A stretch of DNA of 64,000 nt from Brevibacterium sanguinis (GCF_003315415.1 NZ_QNSB01000004.1:62001-126000), one strand, 5' to 3'; positions 52,381 through 63,333 are shown, numbered from the stretch's first letter. Numbers and translations: made by a program. Notes: generated from the letters alone by a model not told the origin.

Positions 52381-54615
52381 ATGCCCATGACCTTCAGCAC
52401 GTGGCTGGCCCAGTGCCCCGAGCCCGATTTCGAGTCCTTCGTCAGGACCCGCCGCGATCTCCTCCGTCCCGAGGCGCCGACCATCGCGGCCCTGGCCGCC
52501 GCCGCGTCCTCGCGCATCGGGGTCTCCCGCGGCATCGAGGCACTGCGCGCCGCCGAGCTCGACGTCGCCATCGCCCTGGCCACCGCCGCCCGCACCTCGT
52601 CCGACATCGCGGTGAGTGAGAATTCCCATATCGACGCCGCCCTCGCCGAGGCGGTCCTCCCCCGCCTGCGCGACCTCGGACTCGCGTGGCCGAGCTCCGA
52701 GTCCCCGTCCTCCGCCGAGGTGCTCTCTCCCGCCGTCGCCCCGGCCGAGGTGGACTCCCCCACCGGGTCGGCTGCACCGTCCCCGTCCCCCGACGGGATG
52801 CCCTCCCGCACCACTCCCGCTGCGGACCGCTCCGCGCTCGCCGCCCACCCCGTGTGGCGGATCCAGTCGGAGGCGATCACCCTCCTGCCCACCTCGGCGG
52901 CGGAATCGGTCCGCGCCCATCCATGGCGGTCCCCTGCGCGAGGGGTCGACGACACCGCGGAGGCGATCCCGCAGTCCCTCATCCACAACGGCGAACAGGC
53001 TGCCGTCGCCGAGGTGATCTCCTCCCTGCGCGGACTCGTCGACGAGCTCGCCGCCTCCCCCGTTTCCCGCCTGACCAGCGGAGGAATCTCCAAACGCGAT
53101 GTCTCTCGGCTCGCGCGGACGATCGACCTCGGACTCGAGCAGACGATCACCCTGCTGCTGGCGGCGAAGTCGCTTCGCCTCATCGGCGTCCTCGACGACC
53201 CGCTCGACCCGCAGTGGACCGCCGCCGACACCGCCGCCGAGGCACTCGAAGGCGATCGCGGCGAGCTGTGGGCCCGGCTGGTCACGACCTGGCTGCGCGA
53301 GTCCCAGGACGTCACCCAGCTCATCGCCGGCTCGAGCGCCAATGAACGGCTCACGGTCCTCGCGACGCCGAAGAAGGCCCTGTTCAAAGGATTCGCGCAG
53401 TCGGTGCCCGCGATGCCGCTGCTGCGCCTGACCGTGCTCGAGGTCCTCCACGACATCGGGCTCGGATCCTCCCGGTCCGCAGCCTGGATCCACGCCCAGG
53501 TCCTCGACCGGCATCCGCTCATCCCCGCCCACGAGTTCCGGATCACCGAGCAGGTGCTCCGGACGGCCGTCACCCTCGGATTGGCGACCACTCCGCTCAA
53601 GAGCCCTGACCGCTTCGGCCCGAGCCGGTTCGGTGCGATGCTCGCCGCCGGTGTGACCCGGGCGATGGACGAGGAGATCGGAGAGGATCCCTCGATCGCG
53701 CCCCTGGGCTTCAGCCTCGACCGCCTTCAGGTCACCGCCGAGGTGACCGCGGCCGTGCGCGACGGACTCGTCGAGGAGGTCGACTCCGTGCTCATCCAGT
53801 CCGATCTCACCGCCGTCGCCACCGGCCCCATCCAGCCGCGCGTCCATCACATCCTGAGGAGGTACGCCGTCGTCGAGGCGCGCGGCCAGGGGACGGTCTA
53901 TCGCATCGACGCGGACACCGTCGAGGCCAGCCTGCAGTCGGGCGTCGACCCGCACGACGCGCTCGCCGAACTCGCGGAGATCAGCGCCGAGGCGCTGCCC
54001 TCGACGCTCGAGTTCCTCATCACGAACACGGCGGCCCGCCTGCACCGGGTCCGCGTCGCCGGCGCCCGCGCGGTGCTCGTCGTCGACGACCCCGTCGACC
54101 TCGACGTCATCCTCTCCGATCCGCTCATGCTCCCCGCGGCACTCGAGCGACTCGCGCCCACCGTCGCGGTCAGCCAGATCGGGCCCGAGCGCACGATGCA
54201 TCTGCTCGAGTCCGCCGACCACCATGCCCTCCTCCACGCCCCCGAGGGCGCGCCGCGCCGGCGCTCGGTGATCACCGCGAGCGAACCGGAGGTCCACGTG
54301 CGCCGGCGTGCGCGCGTCACGGACGCCGACCTCGGCGAGTACATCCGGATCCTGCGCTCCCCGGACTCCCGCCGGACGAGGGCGCACACCGAGGAGCCGC
54401 TGGGACACATGGACCGCCTCCGCGAGGCCGCGACCCAGGGGCAGATGGTGCGGATCCGGCTCGCCGACTCGCACGGGCAGGAGCGGGTCATCGAGATGCT
54501 CCCGGCGACTGTCAACGGGGGTCGCGTCCGCGGTCGGGTGACGACGACCGGCGCCGAGGCGTCCCTGTCGATCGCGCGGATCGTCAGCGTCGAACTCGCC
54601 GAGGCGAGCGCCTGA
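52381..54615 (+). CDS. XPB/Ssl2 helicase-conjunct protein (Helicase_C_3)
   Basis: A 744-residue protein ending in the helicase C-terminal 'conjunct' domain (PF13625-like): STLEFLITNTAARLHRVRVA, GARAVLVVDDPVDL and MVRIRLADSHGQERVIEML. Earlier parts are alpha-helical with winged-helix-like segments (SRLARTIDLGLEQTITLLLA); residues ~100-150 are a Pro/Ser-rich linker. No Walker motifs, so it is not itself a helicase. In actinobacteria it regularly precedes XPB, suggesting a partner in nucleotide-excision repair. The ATG at 52381 is fixed by the TAAACT box. Confidence 0.88.
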   Translation: MPMTFSTWLAQCPEPDFESFVRTRRDLLRPEAPTIAALAAAASSRIGVSRGIEALRAAELDVAIALATAARTSSDIAVSENSHIDAALAEAVLPRLRDLGLAWPSSESPSSAEVLSPAVAPAEVDSPTGSAAPSPSPDGMPSRTTPAADRSALAAHPVWRIQSEAITLLPTSAAESVRAHPWRSPARGVDDTAEAIPQSLIHNGEQAAVAEVISSLRGLVDELAASPVSRLTSGGISKRDVSRLARTIDLGLEQTITLLLAAKSLRLIGVLDDPLDPQWTAADTAAEALEGDRGELWARLVTTWLRESQDVTQLIAGSSANERLTVLATPKKALFKGFAQSVPAMPLLRLTVLEVLHDIGLGSSRSAAWIHAQVLDRHPLIPAHEFRITEQVLRTAVTLGLATTPLKSPDRFGPSRFGAMLAAGVTRAMDEEIGEDPSIAPLGFSLDRLQVTAEVTAAVRDGLVEEVDSVLIQSDLTAVATGPIQPRVHHILRRYAVVEARGQGTVYRIDADTVEASLQSGVDPHDALAELAEISAEALPSTLEFLITNTAARLHRVRVAGARAVLVVDDPVDLDVILSDPLMLPAALERLAPTVAVSQIGPERTMHLLESADHHALLHAPEGAPRRRSVITASEPEVHVRRRARVTDADLGEYIRILRSPDSRRTRAHTEEPLGHMDRLREAATQGQMVRIRLADSHGQERVIEMLPATVNGGRVRGRVTTTGAEASLSIARIVSVELAEASA

Positions 54616-54934
54616 CCCACGCGAATCCGCCCCACCCTGTCCGCCCCGCACTCCCTGCCGGTCCGCGAACTCCATCCCGTTCACCCCGCACTCCCTACAC
54701 TTGGCAGGACAACCGCGCGGTGCAGCACGACGACATGGCGCTATGCGTAGGACATTCGGGAAATGCTCCGGAGGCACCCGGCCGCCGGATCGGCCCCGCG
54801 GAACAATCGGCGCTCCTCGTGCGTTGACTTCGGCGGAGATCGGGACGGTCCCGGCATGACCGCGGATGACGCGGAACGCGCGCACCGCCTCGGCGTCGCA
54901 AAGACACCTCGGGGAGAGGGGAATCAGGAGAGAG
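54616..54934. other. 319-nt spacer between helicase-conjunct and XPB genes
   Basis: Contains a 13-bp direct repeat CCCCGCACTCCCT at 54644-54656 and 54684-54696, immediately followed by TACACT (54696-54701), a possible -10 element. AGGAG lies before the XPB start. No gene seen. Confidence 0.5.
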
Positions 54935-56569
54935 ATGAACGGTCCCTTGATCGTGCAGTCCGACCGGACCGTGCTGTTGGAGTCGGGGCACCCCCTGGCC
55001 GTCGAGGCGGCGGTGGCGATCGCCCCGTTCGCGCAGCTCTCGCGGACCCCCGAATACATCCACACCTACACGATCACCCCGCTGGGACTGTGGAATGCCC
55101 GGGCCAGCGGCCACGACGCGGAATCCGTCGTCGACGTCCTCCTCGAATTCGCCAAGTACCCCGTCCCCCACGAACTGCTCGTCGACATCGTCGACATCAT
55201 GGACCGCTTCGGGGTCCTCACCCTCATCGACCATCCGATCCACGGCCTCACGCTGACCTCGACCGAACCCGACCTGCTCGATGAGCTGGTCGGCCAGCCC
55301 GACCTCGTCGGGAAGTTCGGCCGCCGTCTCGACGCCGACTCCGTGCTCGTCCACCCCTCGGAGCGCGGCGAGCTCAAGCACGCCCTGCTCACCCTCGGCC
55401 ATCCGGTCTCCGACCATGCCGGCTACGTCGACGGCGAGGCCCATGAGATCGAGCTCAGCGACGACGCCCACGGCGGGGCCTGGCACCTGCGCGACTACCA
55501 GCGGGAGGCGATCGAGACGTCCCTCACCGGAGAGTCGGGCGTCGTCGTCCTCCCCTGCGGGGCGGGGAAGACGATCGTCGGGGTGGCGACGATGTCCCGC
55601 GTGCAGACGACGACGCTGATCCTCGTGACGAACTCGGTGTCGGCCCAGCAGTGGAAGGACGAGATCCTCGCCCGCACGACCCTGACCGAGGACGAGATCG
55701 GCGAGTACTCGGGATCGACGAAGGAGATCCGGCCGATCACGATCGCCACGTACCAGGTGCTCACGACCCGCCGGAAGGGCTCCTACCTGCATCTCGAGCT
55801 CCTCGACGCCAAGGACTGGGGGCTCGTCATCTACGACGAGGTCCATCTGCTGCCCGCACCGATCTTCCGGCTCACGGCCAGCCTCCAGGCCCGGCGCCGA
55901 CTCGGGCTGACCGCAACCCTCGTCCGGGAGGACGGACGCGAGGACGAGGTGTTCTCCCTCATCGGGCCCAAGCAGTACGAGGTGCCGTGGAAGGAGCTCG
56001 AGCGGCAGGGATTCATCGCCACGGCGAACTGCCATGAGGTCCGGGTCCGCCTCGACGGGGGCACGCGGACGGCGTACGCCCGGGCCGACGGCGAGGACCG
56101 CTACCGGCTGGCCGCGACCTCGGATGCGAAGCTGCCGATCGTCAGCCAGCTCGTCGCCGACCACCCCGACGCCCAGATCCTCGTCATCGGCCAGTACCTC
56201 GATCAGCTCGAGGAGGTCGGGGACGTGCTCGGGGCACCCGTGCTCACCGGTCAGACCCCGGAGTCGCGGCGTCAGGAGCTCTTCCGCGACTTCCGGTCTG
56301 GTGATCTGCGGGTGCTCGTCGTGTCGAAGGTCGCGAACTTCTCCGTCGACCTGCCCGCCGCCTCGGTGGCGATCCAGGTCTCCGGCGCGTTCGGGTCCCG
56401 GCAGGAGGAGGCTCAGCGGCTCGGGCGGATCCTGCGGCCCAAGGCCGATGCCGGTTCCGCGACCTTCTACACCGTCGTCGCCGCCGACACCGTCGACGAG
56501 CACTTCGCCGCTCAGCGCCGCCGGTTCCTCACCGAGCAGGGCTACAGCTACGACATCGAGATGCGCTGA
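54935..56569 (+). CDS. DNA repair helicase XPB (ERCC3-like)
   Basis: A 544-residue SF2 helicase of the bacterial XPB type. N-terminal damage-recognition-like domain (VQSDRTVLLESGHPLAVEAA), Walker A LPCGAGKTIVG with K212, DEVH box D301-H304, GLTATLVREDG motif III and the QRLGRILRPK motif VI. It should unwind DNA 3'-5' using ATP. ATG at 54935 follows CAGGAG. Residues before 54935 in the same frame are not family sequence. Pairs with the conjunct protein upstream. Confidence 0.95.
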   Translation: MNGPLIVQSDRTVLLESGHPLAVEAAVAIAPFAQLSRTPEYIHTYTITPLGLWNARASGHDAESVVDVLLEFAKYPVPHELLVDIVDIMDRFGVLTLIDHPIHGLTLTSTEPDLLDELVGQPDLVGKFGRRLDADSVLVHPSERGELKHALLTLGHPVSDHAGYVDGEAHEIELSDDAHGGAWHLRDYQREAIETSLTGESGVVVLPCGAGKTIVGVATMSRVQTTTLILVTNSVSAQQWKDEILARTTLTEDEIGEYSGSTKEIRPITIATYQVLTTRRKGSYLHLELLDAKDWGLVIYDEVHLLPAPIFRLTASLQARRRLGLTATLVREDGREDEVFSLIGPKQYEVPWKELERQGFIATANCHEVRVRLDGGTRTAYARADGEDRYRLAATSDAKLPIVSQLVADHPDAQILVIGQYLDQLEEVGDVLGAPVLTGQTPESRRQELFRDFRSGDLRVLVVSKVANFSVDLPAASVAIQVSGAFGSRQEEAQRLGRILRPKADAGSATFYTVVAADTVDEHFAAQRRRFLTEQGYSYDIEMR

Positions 56570-56583
56570 GCGCCGGCACCCTC

Positions 56584-56645
56584 ACGTGATGCGAAGGGAC
56601 AAATTCGATGCGGCGCCACGTCGAATTTGTCCCTTCGCATCACGT
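56584..56645. terminator. 25-bp perfect inverted repeat between convergent genes
   Basis: Arms 56584-56608 (starting ACGTGATGCGAAGGGACAAA) and 56621-56645 are perfect 25-bp inverted repeats around a 12-nt loop. It is between the ends of XPB and the EamA gene and could stop transcription both ways, but it is longer and more AT-rich than other terminators here and lacks a T-run, so a dispersed palindromic element is possible. Confidence 0.7.
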
Positions 56646-56659
56646 CAGCGTCGCGGGGT

Positions 56660-57631
56660 TCAGTCGCGGGCGAGCAGGGCGGGCTCCGGCTCCGAGAGCG
56701 CGAGCACCTCGCGCCTGGCCACCCGGCGGGCCAGCCGGGCCTCGCCCCACTTGATGAACCCGACCCCGCCGAGGATGAACACGCCTCCGAAGAGCTGGAT
56801 CGGCGCCGGCATCTCGGCGAGGAGCAGCCAGGCCGCGATGACGGAGAACGGGACCTCGATGAGGTTGACGAACGAGCCGACGGTCGCGCCGATGTAGCGC
56901 AGTCCGACGATGCCGGTGATGTAGGCACCGACGGTGAAGAGGACGATCATCGCCATCGGCAGGATCCACGAGACGCTGCGTCCCCCGAAGTCGACGTCGG
57001 CGGTGACGATCCGCCCGGGCATGACGCCGGCGAGGACGACGATGCCCATGACGAGGGCGCCCACGCCCATTCCGAGTCCGGTCAGGGCGACCGGGGGCAC
57101 ATTGATCGACTCCTTCGCCGAAACGAGGAAGTAGCTGGCCAGGCATACCGCCGCGGCCAACGCCATGAGCACCCCGAACAGGCTGATGGAGGAGTTGCGC
57201 AGGTCGAGGATGAGCACGAGTCCGATCATCGACACGACGACTCCGATGAAGGTCACGGTCGCCGGGCGCGTCCGCGTCCGGGCCCAGATCCAGAACACGA
57301 TGAGCATCGGGGCCGTCATCTCGAGCAACAGCGCCACCGCCACGGTCAGGTGCTCGACGGCCATGAAGTAGAAGCCCTGGACCCCGGCCATCGAGACCAG
57401 TCCGTAGGTGGCGACGGTCTTCCAGTGCCGGCGGACCTCGTCCCATCGGCCGCGCAGGGCGATGAGGCTGGGGATGAGCAGGAGCAGCGCCGACCCGGTG
57501 AGGCGGATGAGCACGACCGAGCCCGGGTTCCAGCCGATCGCGTACATCGTCTTCGCGATCGGTCCCGACACCGCGAAGAAGAATGCGGAGGCGAGGGTGA
57601 GGAGGAACCCCATGACGACGGCGCGATTCAT
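56660..57631 (-). CDS. EamA/DMT-family transporter
   Basis: A 323-residue ten-helix transporter with two EamA repeats: LLTLASAFFFAVSGPIAKTM, GFYFMAVEHLTVAVALLLEM and GLRYIGATVGSFVNLIEVPF with SVIAAWLLLAEMP. Exporter of amino acids or other metabolites; substrate unknown. ATG at 57631 is fixed by AGGAGGTCAGGA in its leader. Divergent from the CGNR protein, which may regulate it. Confidence 0.9.
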   Translation of the reverse strand: MNRAVVMGFLLTLASAFFFAVSGPIAKTMYAIGWNPGSVVLIRLTGSALLLLIPSLIALRGRWDEVRRHWKTVATYGLVSMAGVQGFYFMAVEHLTVAVALLLEMTAPMLIVFWIWARTRTRPATVTFIGVVVSMIGLVLILDLRNSSISLFGVLMALAAAVCLASYFLVSAKESINVPPVALTGLGMGVGALVMGIVVLAGVMPGRIVTADVDFGGRSVSWILPMAMIVLFTVGAYITGIVGLRYIGATVGSFVNLIEVPFSVIAAWLLLAEMPAPIQLFGGVFILGGVGFIKWGEARLARRVARREVLALSEPEPALLARD

Positions 57632-57859
57632 TCCTGACCTCCTGGCTGTGGGACGTGGCGCGTCCGGTGCGGGACGTGCTCGGCGGTGTGGCGTGCTGGG
57701 TGCGCGACGCGCTGCGCACTCGCGGCCGGACGGCAGCGGTCTGAGCCCCCAGGGTGCGGGAAGACCGTGCGTCGCAGGCTCCCTGACAGTATTTCCCGGG
57801 AGGATGAAATGAGTCAAATGCGTTTTGCTCCTTACGGGCCGTGTCACAATGGAGTCATC

Positions 57860-58420
57860 ATGACCTTCGCCCACGATGTCCGCTCGAACCTGCTCATGCT
57901 CGTCGACCTGCTCAACTCCGCCGGCGACGACGCCGGGGCGCCCGACACCCTGACGACGAGCGCTCAGCTCCGTGATTTCGCGGCACGGCACGACTTCTCC
58001 GGACCGCTGGAGGCCACGGACGCCGATGTCGCGGCGACCCGGCGACTGCGCGCCCGCTTCGCCCGGGCCCTCGACACCGCCGCCGAGGCGATGGAGGAGG
58101 AGGTCGCGAATGCGGCGAACCTCACACTCACCGAGACCGCTGCGCTGCCCCAGCTCGTGCGCCACGACGACTGGGACTGGCACCTCCATGCCGTGGGCGC
58201 CTCGGCGAGCCTGTCCGACCGGGTCGCCGCCGACGTCGCCCTCGTGCTCATCGACCTCATCCGCGCCGGAGAGCTCGATCGCCTCGGCCGCTGCGCCGCC
58301 GAGGACTGCAGCGCCTACCTCGCCGACTTCAGCCGCAACCGTTCGAAGCGGTTCTGCGACACCGGCAACTGCGCGAATCGCACGCACGTCGCGGCCTTCC
58401 GCGCCCGCCAGGGCTCATAG
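57860..58420 (+). CDS. CGNR zinc-finger/ABATE domain protein
   Basis: A 186-residue protein: N-terminal ABATE-like stress-response domain and C-terminal zinc ribbon with C145 and C150 (CAAEDC), C166 and C171 (CDTGNCANR, a CANR version of CGNR), followed by THVAAFRAR. Family members are predicted DNA-binding transcription regulators. GGAG lies 5 nt before the ATG at 57860. Divergent from the EamA transporter with a 228-nt spacer, a common arrangement for such regulators. Confidence 0.9.
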   Translation: MTFAHDVRSNLLMLVDLLNSAGDDAGAPDTLTTSAQLRDFAARHDFSGPLEATDADVAATRRLRARFARALDTAAEAMEEEVANAANLTLTETAALPQLVRHDDWDWHLHAVGASASLSDRVAADVALVLIDLIRAGELDRLGRCAAEDCSAYLADFSRNRSKRFCDTGNCANRTHVAAFRARQGS

Positions 58421-58697
58421 ACTCACGACGGCCCGCATTCACCCGCCGGCGACACTGCCCACGACGACCGGCGACACCGATCCCCGCAACCGGTGACGTC
58501 GACCCCGGCGGCCGTCGAACCTGTGAAGCGATTGCATGCCGGCTGAAACAGTCCTCAATTCGCCACTCGATTCCTGAGAGTGGTGAGCGTCGAGGTGACC
58601 GGAATCGGATTCTCCGGGAAATTTTCAGTGACGCCGATCACATTCGCATTCAGGTGAAAGCCAAGTAACTCTCAGACTCCGGGACCAGACTGGGGTC

Positions 58698-59453
<756 letters not shown>

Positions 59454-59471
59454 TCGTCCAACCGCAGGCGG

Positions 59472-59477
59472 TACATT
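59472..59477 (+). promoter_or_regulatory. Possible internal -10 box before the kinase gene
   Basis: TACATT, 6 nt, GTG at 59484. This could give a leaderless kinase-HtrA transcript separate from the regulator gene. Confidence 0.45.
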
Positions 59478-59483
59478 ACCCAC

Positions 59484-61280
59484 GTGGCAAGAGAATCCCG
59501 TCCCAGCTCGCCCAGCTTCTGGGAAGAGTGGTCGCTGACCACCAAACTGCTGGCCATCATGATGCTGCTCATGCTGCTCGTGCTCTCCGGCACGAGCGCG
59601 TGGGTGCTCGAGAACCTCCGCGACAGCCTCATCGAGCGCACCGACGAGCGGCTCATCTCCGCCTCGGAGACCTTGGCGAAGCAGGCGTACCAGGAGGTCT
59701 TCCAGCCGGCCGAGCTGCAGTCGACGGATGACTCGGAGTCGGCGGAGACGACGATCGACCCGAATTCCTGGGACGAGCTCCAGGATCTCCTGCCCGGCGG
59801 GTTCTACGTCCAGTTCTACGACTCCGACGGGGATCCGATCAGGGACCCGGTCGCTCCCGAGCCGAACAATCGGCCGGTCCTCCCCCATGTCAACGAGGCC
59901 AAGGTCTACGAGCTCTCCGGCGCCCCGTTCACGGTCAGCGGCACCCAGTCCCAGTGGCGGGCACGGGCGATGAAGGTGCAGAACACCGACATCCTCGTGT
60001 CGATCGCGGTGCCCTTCGACCGCGAGATCGACAACATCAACGAACGCGCCCGCAACACGATGATCGGCATCGGGCTCATGGCCCTGGCGATGGTCGCGGG
60101 CGTCGGCTACTGGGCGATCAACAATACGTTCCGCCCGCTGCGCGACATCGAGAAGACGGCCTCGCGCATCGCCGCCGGCGATCTCAGCCAGCGTGTCCCG
60201 AGCTTCCCCCGCAACACCGAGCTCGGGCGGCTGTCGGCGGCTCTCAACACGATGCTCGGACGCATCGAGGACTCCTTCGACGGGCAGACCCGCTCGGAGA
60301 AGCGGATCCGCCAGTTCGTCTCCGACGCCTCGCACGAGCTCCGGACGCCCTTGGTCACGATCCGCGGCTACGCCGAGCTCTACCGGCAGGGTGCGATCAC
60401 CAGGCCCGAGGATGTCGCCCAGGCGATGGAGCGGATGGAGTCGGAGGCCAAGCGCATGGGCGTGCTCGTCGACGACCTCGTCGTCCTCGCCCGCCTCGAC
60501 GAGCAGCGGCGAGCGGAGATCGGTCCGCTCGACCTCCACACGATCGTCCGGGATGCGGCCGCCGACACCGCGGCCCAGGCGCCCGACCGCGACATCAGCT
60601 TCATCGGCCTCGACGGCGGCGATGCTCCGCAGGTGCCCCTCATCCAGGGTTCGGAGACGAAGATCCGGCAGGTCATCGTCAACCTCGCGGGCAACGCGGT
60701 CAGGCACACCCCGGAGAACACCGCGATCGAGTTCGCGGTCGGTGCTCTCGGCTCTCCCGCCGAGGAGGCTCGGAAGTCGCAGTCCGCGCAGGGTTCGCGG
60801 GACTCCGGGGCCAAGGAGAAGACCCGGGAGCGCGGTTTCGTCACCGGGGGTGTGCGGATCTTCCGCCGAGGCGAGGCGAACGGCGGCGACGCGTCCGAAG
60901 CGGGCCAGAAGCCCCAGGAGACGGGCCATCCCGCGGGAATCGTCCCGGATGTCACGGCCGCGGGCACGGTGGCGCTCGACGACTCCCTGCGCGGGTTCCC
61001 CAACGGCCGCGTGCGGTTCGAGGTCCGCGACCACGGTGAGGGCATCGATCCCGAGGTGGTTCCCCGCATCTTCGAGAGGTTCTACCGACTCGATGTCTCC
61101 CGCACCCGAGACACGGGCGGTTCCGGTCTGGGGCTCTCGATCGTCAAGGCGATCGTCGAGAACCACCACGGTGCGATCTCCGTGCACCGGACCCCCGGCG
61201 GCGGAGCGACATTCCGCGTCGACCTGCCGATCCCCGAACCCGATGACAATGCTCCGAACGCGCGAAAGGACGAGCGATGA
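59484..61280 (+). CDS. Sensor histidine kinase
   Basis: A 598-residue membrane kinase. Helix 1 at about 20-42 (LLAIMMLLMLLVLSGTSAWV), an extracytoplasmic domain of about 140 residues, helix 2 near 192-212, HAMP (FRPLRDIEKTASRIAAGDLS), dimerisation/phospho-acceptor H284 in SDASHELRTPL, N-box NLAGNAVRHTP, and G-boxes DHGEGIDPEVV and GGSGLGLSIVKAIV. An unusual insert of about 80 polar residues separates the N-box strand from the G1 box. It begins 30 nt after the regulator and overlaps the HtrA start by 4 nt (ATGA). Confidence 0.95.
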   Translation: MARESRPSSPSFWEEWSLTTKLLAIMMLLMLLVLSGTSAWVLENLRDSLIERTDERLISASETLAKQAYQEVFQPAELQSTDDSESAETTIDPNSWDELQDLLPGGFYVQFYDSDGDPIRDPVAPEPNNRPVLPHVNEAKVYELSGAPFTVSGTQSQWRARAMKVQNTDILVSIAVPFDREIDNINERARNTMIGIGLMALAMVAGVGYWAINNTFRPLRDIEKTASRIAAGDLSQRVPSFPRNTELGRLSAALNTMLGRIEDSFDGQTRSEKRIRQFVSDASHELRTPLVTIRGYAELYRQGAITRPEDVAQAMERMESEAKRMGVLVDDLVVLARLDEQRRAEIGPLDLHTIVRDAAADTAAQAPDRDISFIGLDGGDAPQVPLIQGSETKIRQVIVNLAGNAVRHTPENTAIEFAVGALGSPAEEARKSQSAQGSRDSGAKEKTRERGFVTGGVRIFRRGEANGGDASEAGQKPQETGHPAGIVPDVTAAGTVALDDSLRGFPNGRVRFEVRDHGEGIDPEVVPRIFERFYRLDVSRTRDTGGSGLGLSIVKAIVENHHGAISVHRTPGGGATFRVDLPIPEPDDNAPNARKDER

Positions 61281-63025
61281 GCAGCAACGACGATTCCGGC
61301 ACCACCCCCGACGGTGGTCGGAGCGAGGACCGCAACGGGGTCCCCCCGCAGCGGGGACGTCACGGCGAACCCGCTCAGCGGACGTTCCCCGACAACGGCT
61401 CGCGCGGCCGGAGCGAGGTTCCCCGCACCTTCGGATCGGACTCCCCGCATGGCCCCGGCCGCGTGAGCCCACCGGTCGCGCCCCCGGCTCGCGGGTACTC
61501 GCAGTCCCCGCAGAGCACCCCACCCTACGCACAGAACGGCCCGTCGTCCCAGCAGAACAGCCCGTCGTCCCAGCAGGACGGGCAGTCGTTCCAGCAGGGT
61601 TCCTCGCCGTACCAGCAGGACGGTCCGCCGTACCGGCAGGACACACGACAACCCCAGCCGAACGCCTCGCCGTCCGCACAGGACCCGCAGCACGGGACCG
61701 GGTCCGCCTCTCCCCACGGTGCCGGTCCGACGCACGGCTCCGGGCCCTCGCCCACGGCCGGCCAACCGCGGATCGACCCCACTTATGCTCATTCGCCTGT
61801 GGACTCGGCGTCGGGGCACGGTTACGGGTACCCGGGATCCGAGGGCTCCTCGGGAGACGGCGGGCAGTCATCCCCGTACGCGGCTCCTCCCGGCTACCCG
61901 CCGACCGCCCCGCCTCGGCGTGCGAAGAAGGGCCCCGGCTGGGGCGCGACGATCGCGATCGCCGCCATCGCGGCTCTCCTCGGCGGCGGGGCGGCCTTCG
62001 GGGGAAGCTATGCGGTGACCTCGATGCAGGACGAGCCCAACCGTCAGGTGGCCGAGCAGACGATCGAGACCCCGGACTGGACCGAGGTCGCGAAGAAGAC
62101 CTCGCAGAGCGTCGTCTCGATCCAGGCGGCCTCGGGCGGCCAGGTCGTCGCCCTCGGCTCGGGCTCGCTCTACGACGACCAGGGCCACGTCGTGACGAAC
62201 AACCACGTCGTCGCACCCGCCGACACCCCGGATGGCGAGCTCAACGTGACGATGAAGAACGGGGCCTCGATCAGGGCCGAGATCGTCGGGCGCGACCCGT
62301 CGACCGACATCGCGATCATCAAGCTCGAGCAGGTGCCCGACGGGGTCACCCCGCTTCCCGTCGGGGAATCGGCGGATCTGCAGGTCGGGGATCCGGTCAT
62401 GGCCCTCGGCAATCCGCTCGGGCTGGCGGACACGGTCACCACCGGGATCGTCTCGGCCCTCGACAGGCCGGTGTCGACGGAGAACATCGGGGAGGACGTC
62501 AGCGCCCAGGAGCGGGAGATGACGATCACCAACGCGATCCAGACGGATGCCGCGATCAATCCGGGCAATTCGGGCGGACCGCTCGTCGACGGCAACGGCA
62601 AGTTCATCGGCGTGAACTCGGCCGCCGCCTCGCTGAGCCAGCCGGGTGAGAGCGGGCAGTCGGGCTCGATCGGCATCGGCTTCGCGATCCCGTCCGCCCA
62701 AGCGGTGATGATCGCCGACCAGCTCATCGCGACCGGCGAGGCCAAGCACCCGTTCCTCGGCATCACCCTCACCGATGGTCAGGTCAACAGCGCCGGCATC
62801 ACGCGCGGCAGCGCCAAGGTCCAATCCGTGCAGAACGGCTCACCGGCCGCGGCGGCAGGCTTCCAGGCCGGCGACGACATCATCGCCGTCGGGGGTTCGA
62901 CGGTGAACAATGCGATCGGGCTGCGAGCCCTTGTCCGCGCCCAGCCGGTGCAGCAGCCGGTCGAGTTCACGGTCATCCGCGGCGGACAGGAGCAGACGCT
63001 CACCGCGACCCTGGTCCTCCAGTAG
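61277..63025 (+). CDS. Membrane-anchored HtrA/DegP-like serine protease (PepD-like)
   Basis: A 582-residue protease. A disordered Gln/Ser/Pro-rich cytoplasmic N-terminus of about 215 residues with five 21-bp repeats precedes a membrane helix (GATIAIAAIAALLGGGAAFG), the trypsin-like domain with H310 in TNNHVV, D344 in STDIAII and S432 in NPGNSGGPL, and a PDZ domain (VQSVQNGSPAAAAGFQAGDD). It would degrade or refold misfolded envelope proteins. Overlap with the kinase gene (ATGA) and the mprAB-pepD-like order suggest a stress-sensing loop. Confidence 0.95.
   Translation: MSSNDDSGTTPDGGRSEDRNGVPPQRGRHGEPAQRTFPDNGSRGRSEVPRTFGSDSPHGPGRVSPPVAPPARGYSQSPQSTPPYAQNGPSSQQNSPSSQQDGQSFQQGSSPYQQDGPPYRQDTRQPQPNASPSAQDPQHGTGSASPHGAGPTHGSGPSPTAGQPRIDPTYAHSPVDSASGHGYGYPGSEGSSGDGGQSSPYAAPPGYPPTAPPRRAKKGPGWGATIAIAAIAALLGGGAAFGGSYAVTSMQDEPNRQVAEQTIETPDWTEVAKKTSQSVVSIQAASGGQVVALGSGSLYDDQGHVVTNNHVVAPADTPDGELNVTMKNGASIRAEIVGRDPSTDIAIIKLEQVPDGVTPLPVGESADLQVGDPVMALGNPLGLADTVTTGIVSALDRPVSTENIGEDVSAQEREMTITNAIQTDAAINPGNSGGPLVDGNGKFIGVNSAAASLSQPGESGQSGSIGIGFAIPSAQAVMIADQLIATGEAKHPFLGITLTDGQVNSAGITRGSAKVQSVQNGSPAAAAGFQAGDDIIAVGGSTVNNAIGLRALVRAQPVQQPVEFTVIRGGQEQTLTATLVLQ
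61538..61642 (+). repeat. 21-bp tandem repeat, five copies, in HtrA N-terminus
   Basis: Units at 61538-61558, 61559-61579, 61580-61600, 61601-61621 and 61622-61642 share CCGTCGTCCCAGCAGGAC-like sequence and encode SSQQ/PYQQ heptapeptides in the cytoplasmic tail. Confidence 0.92.
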
Positions 63026-63333
63026 GCCGCGCCCGGTGCGTCGTGGTCGGCCGGGCTGCTGTCGCTCGGGCCGCGGCCGGTCGAGGAGTGGCCGGCCGGA
63101 CTGCGGCCGGTCCCGGCGCGGTCGGTCCCGGCGCGGTCGGGCGGCCGCACGGAATCGCCGGTCCCGCCGAGTCGGCGCCGCCGGGGACTCGGGTGCACAG
63201 GGCCGATCCACTCGTGTGCGGAACGGGTGTGGACGCCGAGCGCGCGTCCACACCCCGGCTCTCGGATCTTCCCCCGCACCTGGTTCGGGCCGACGATGGT
63301 GGAGTCAGCGACAGATCCCGAACAGGAGCAGCC

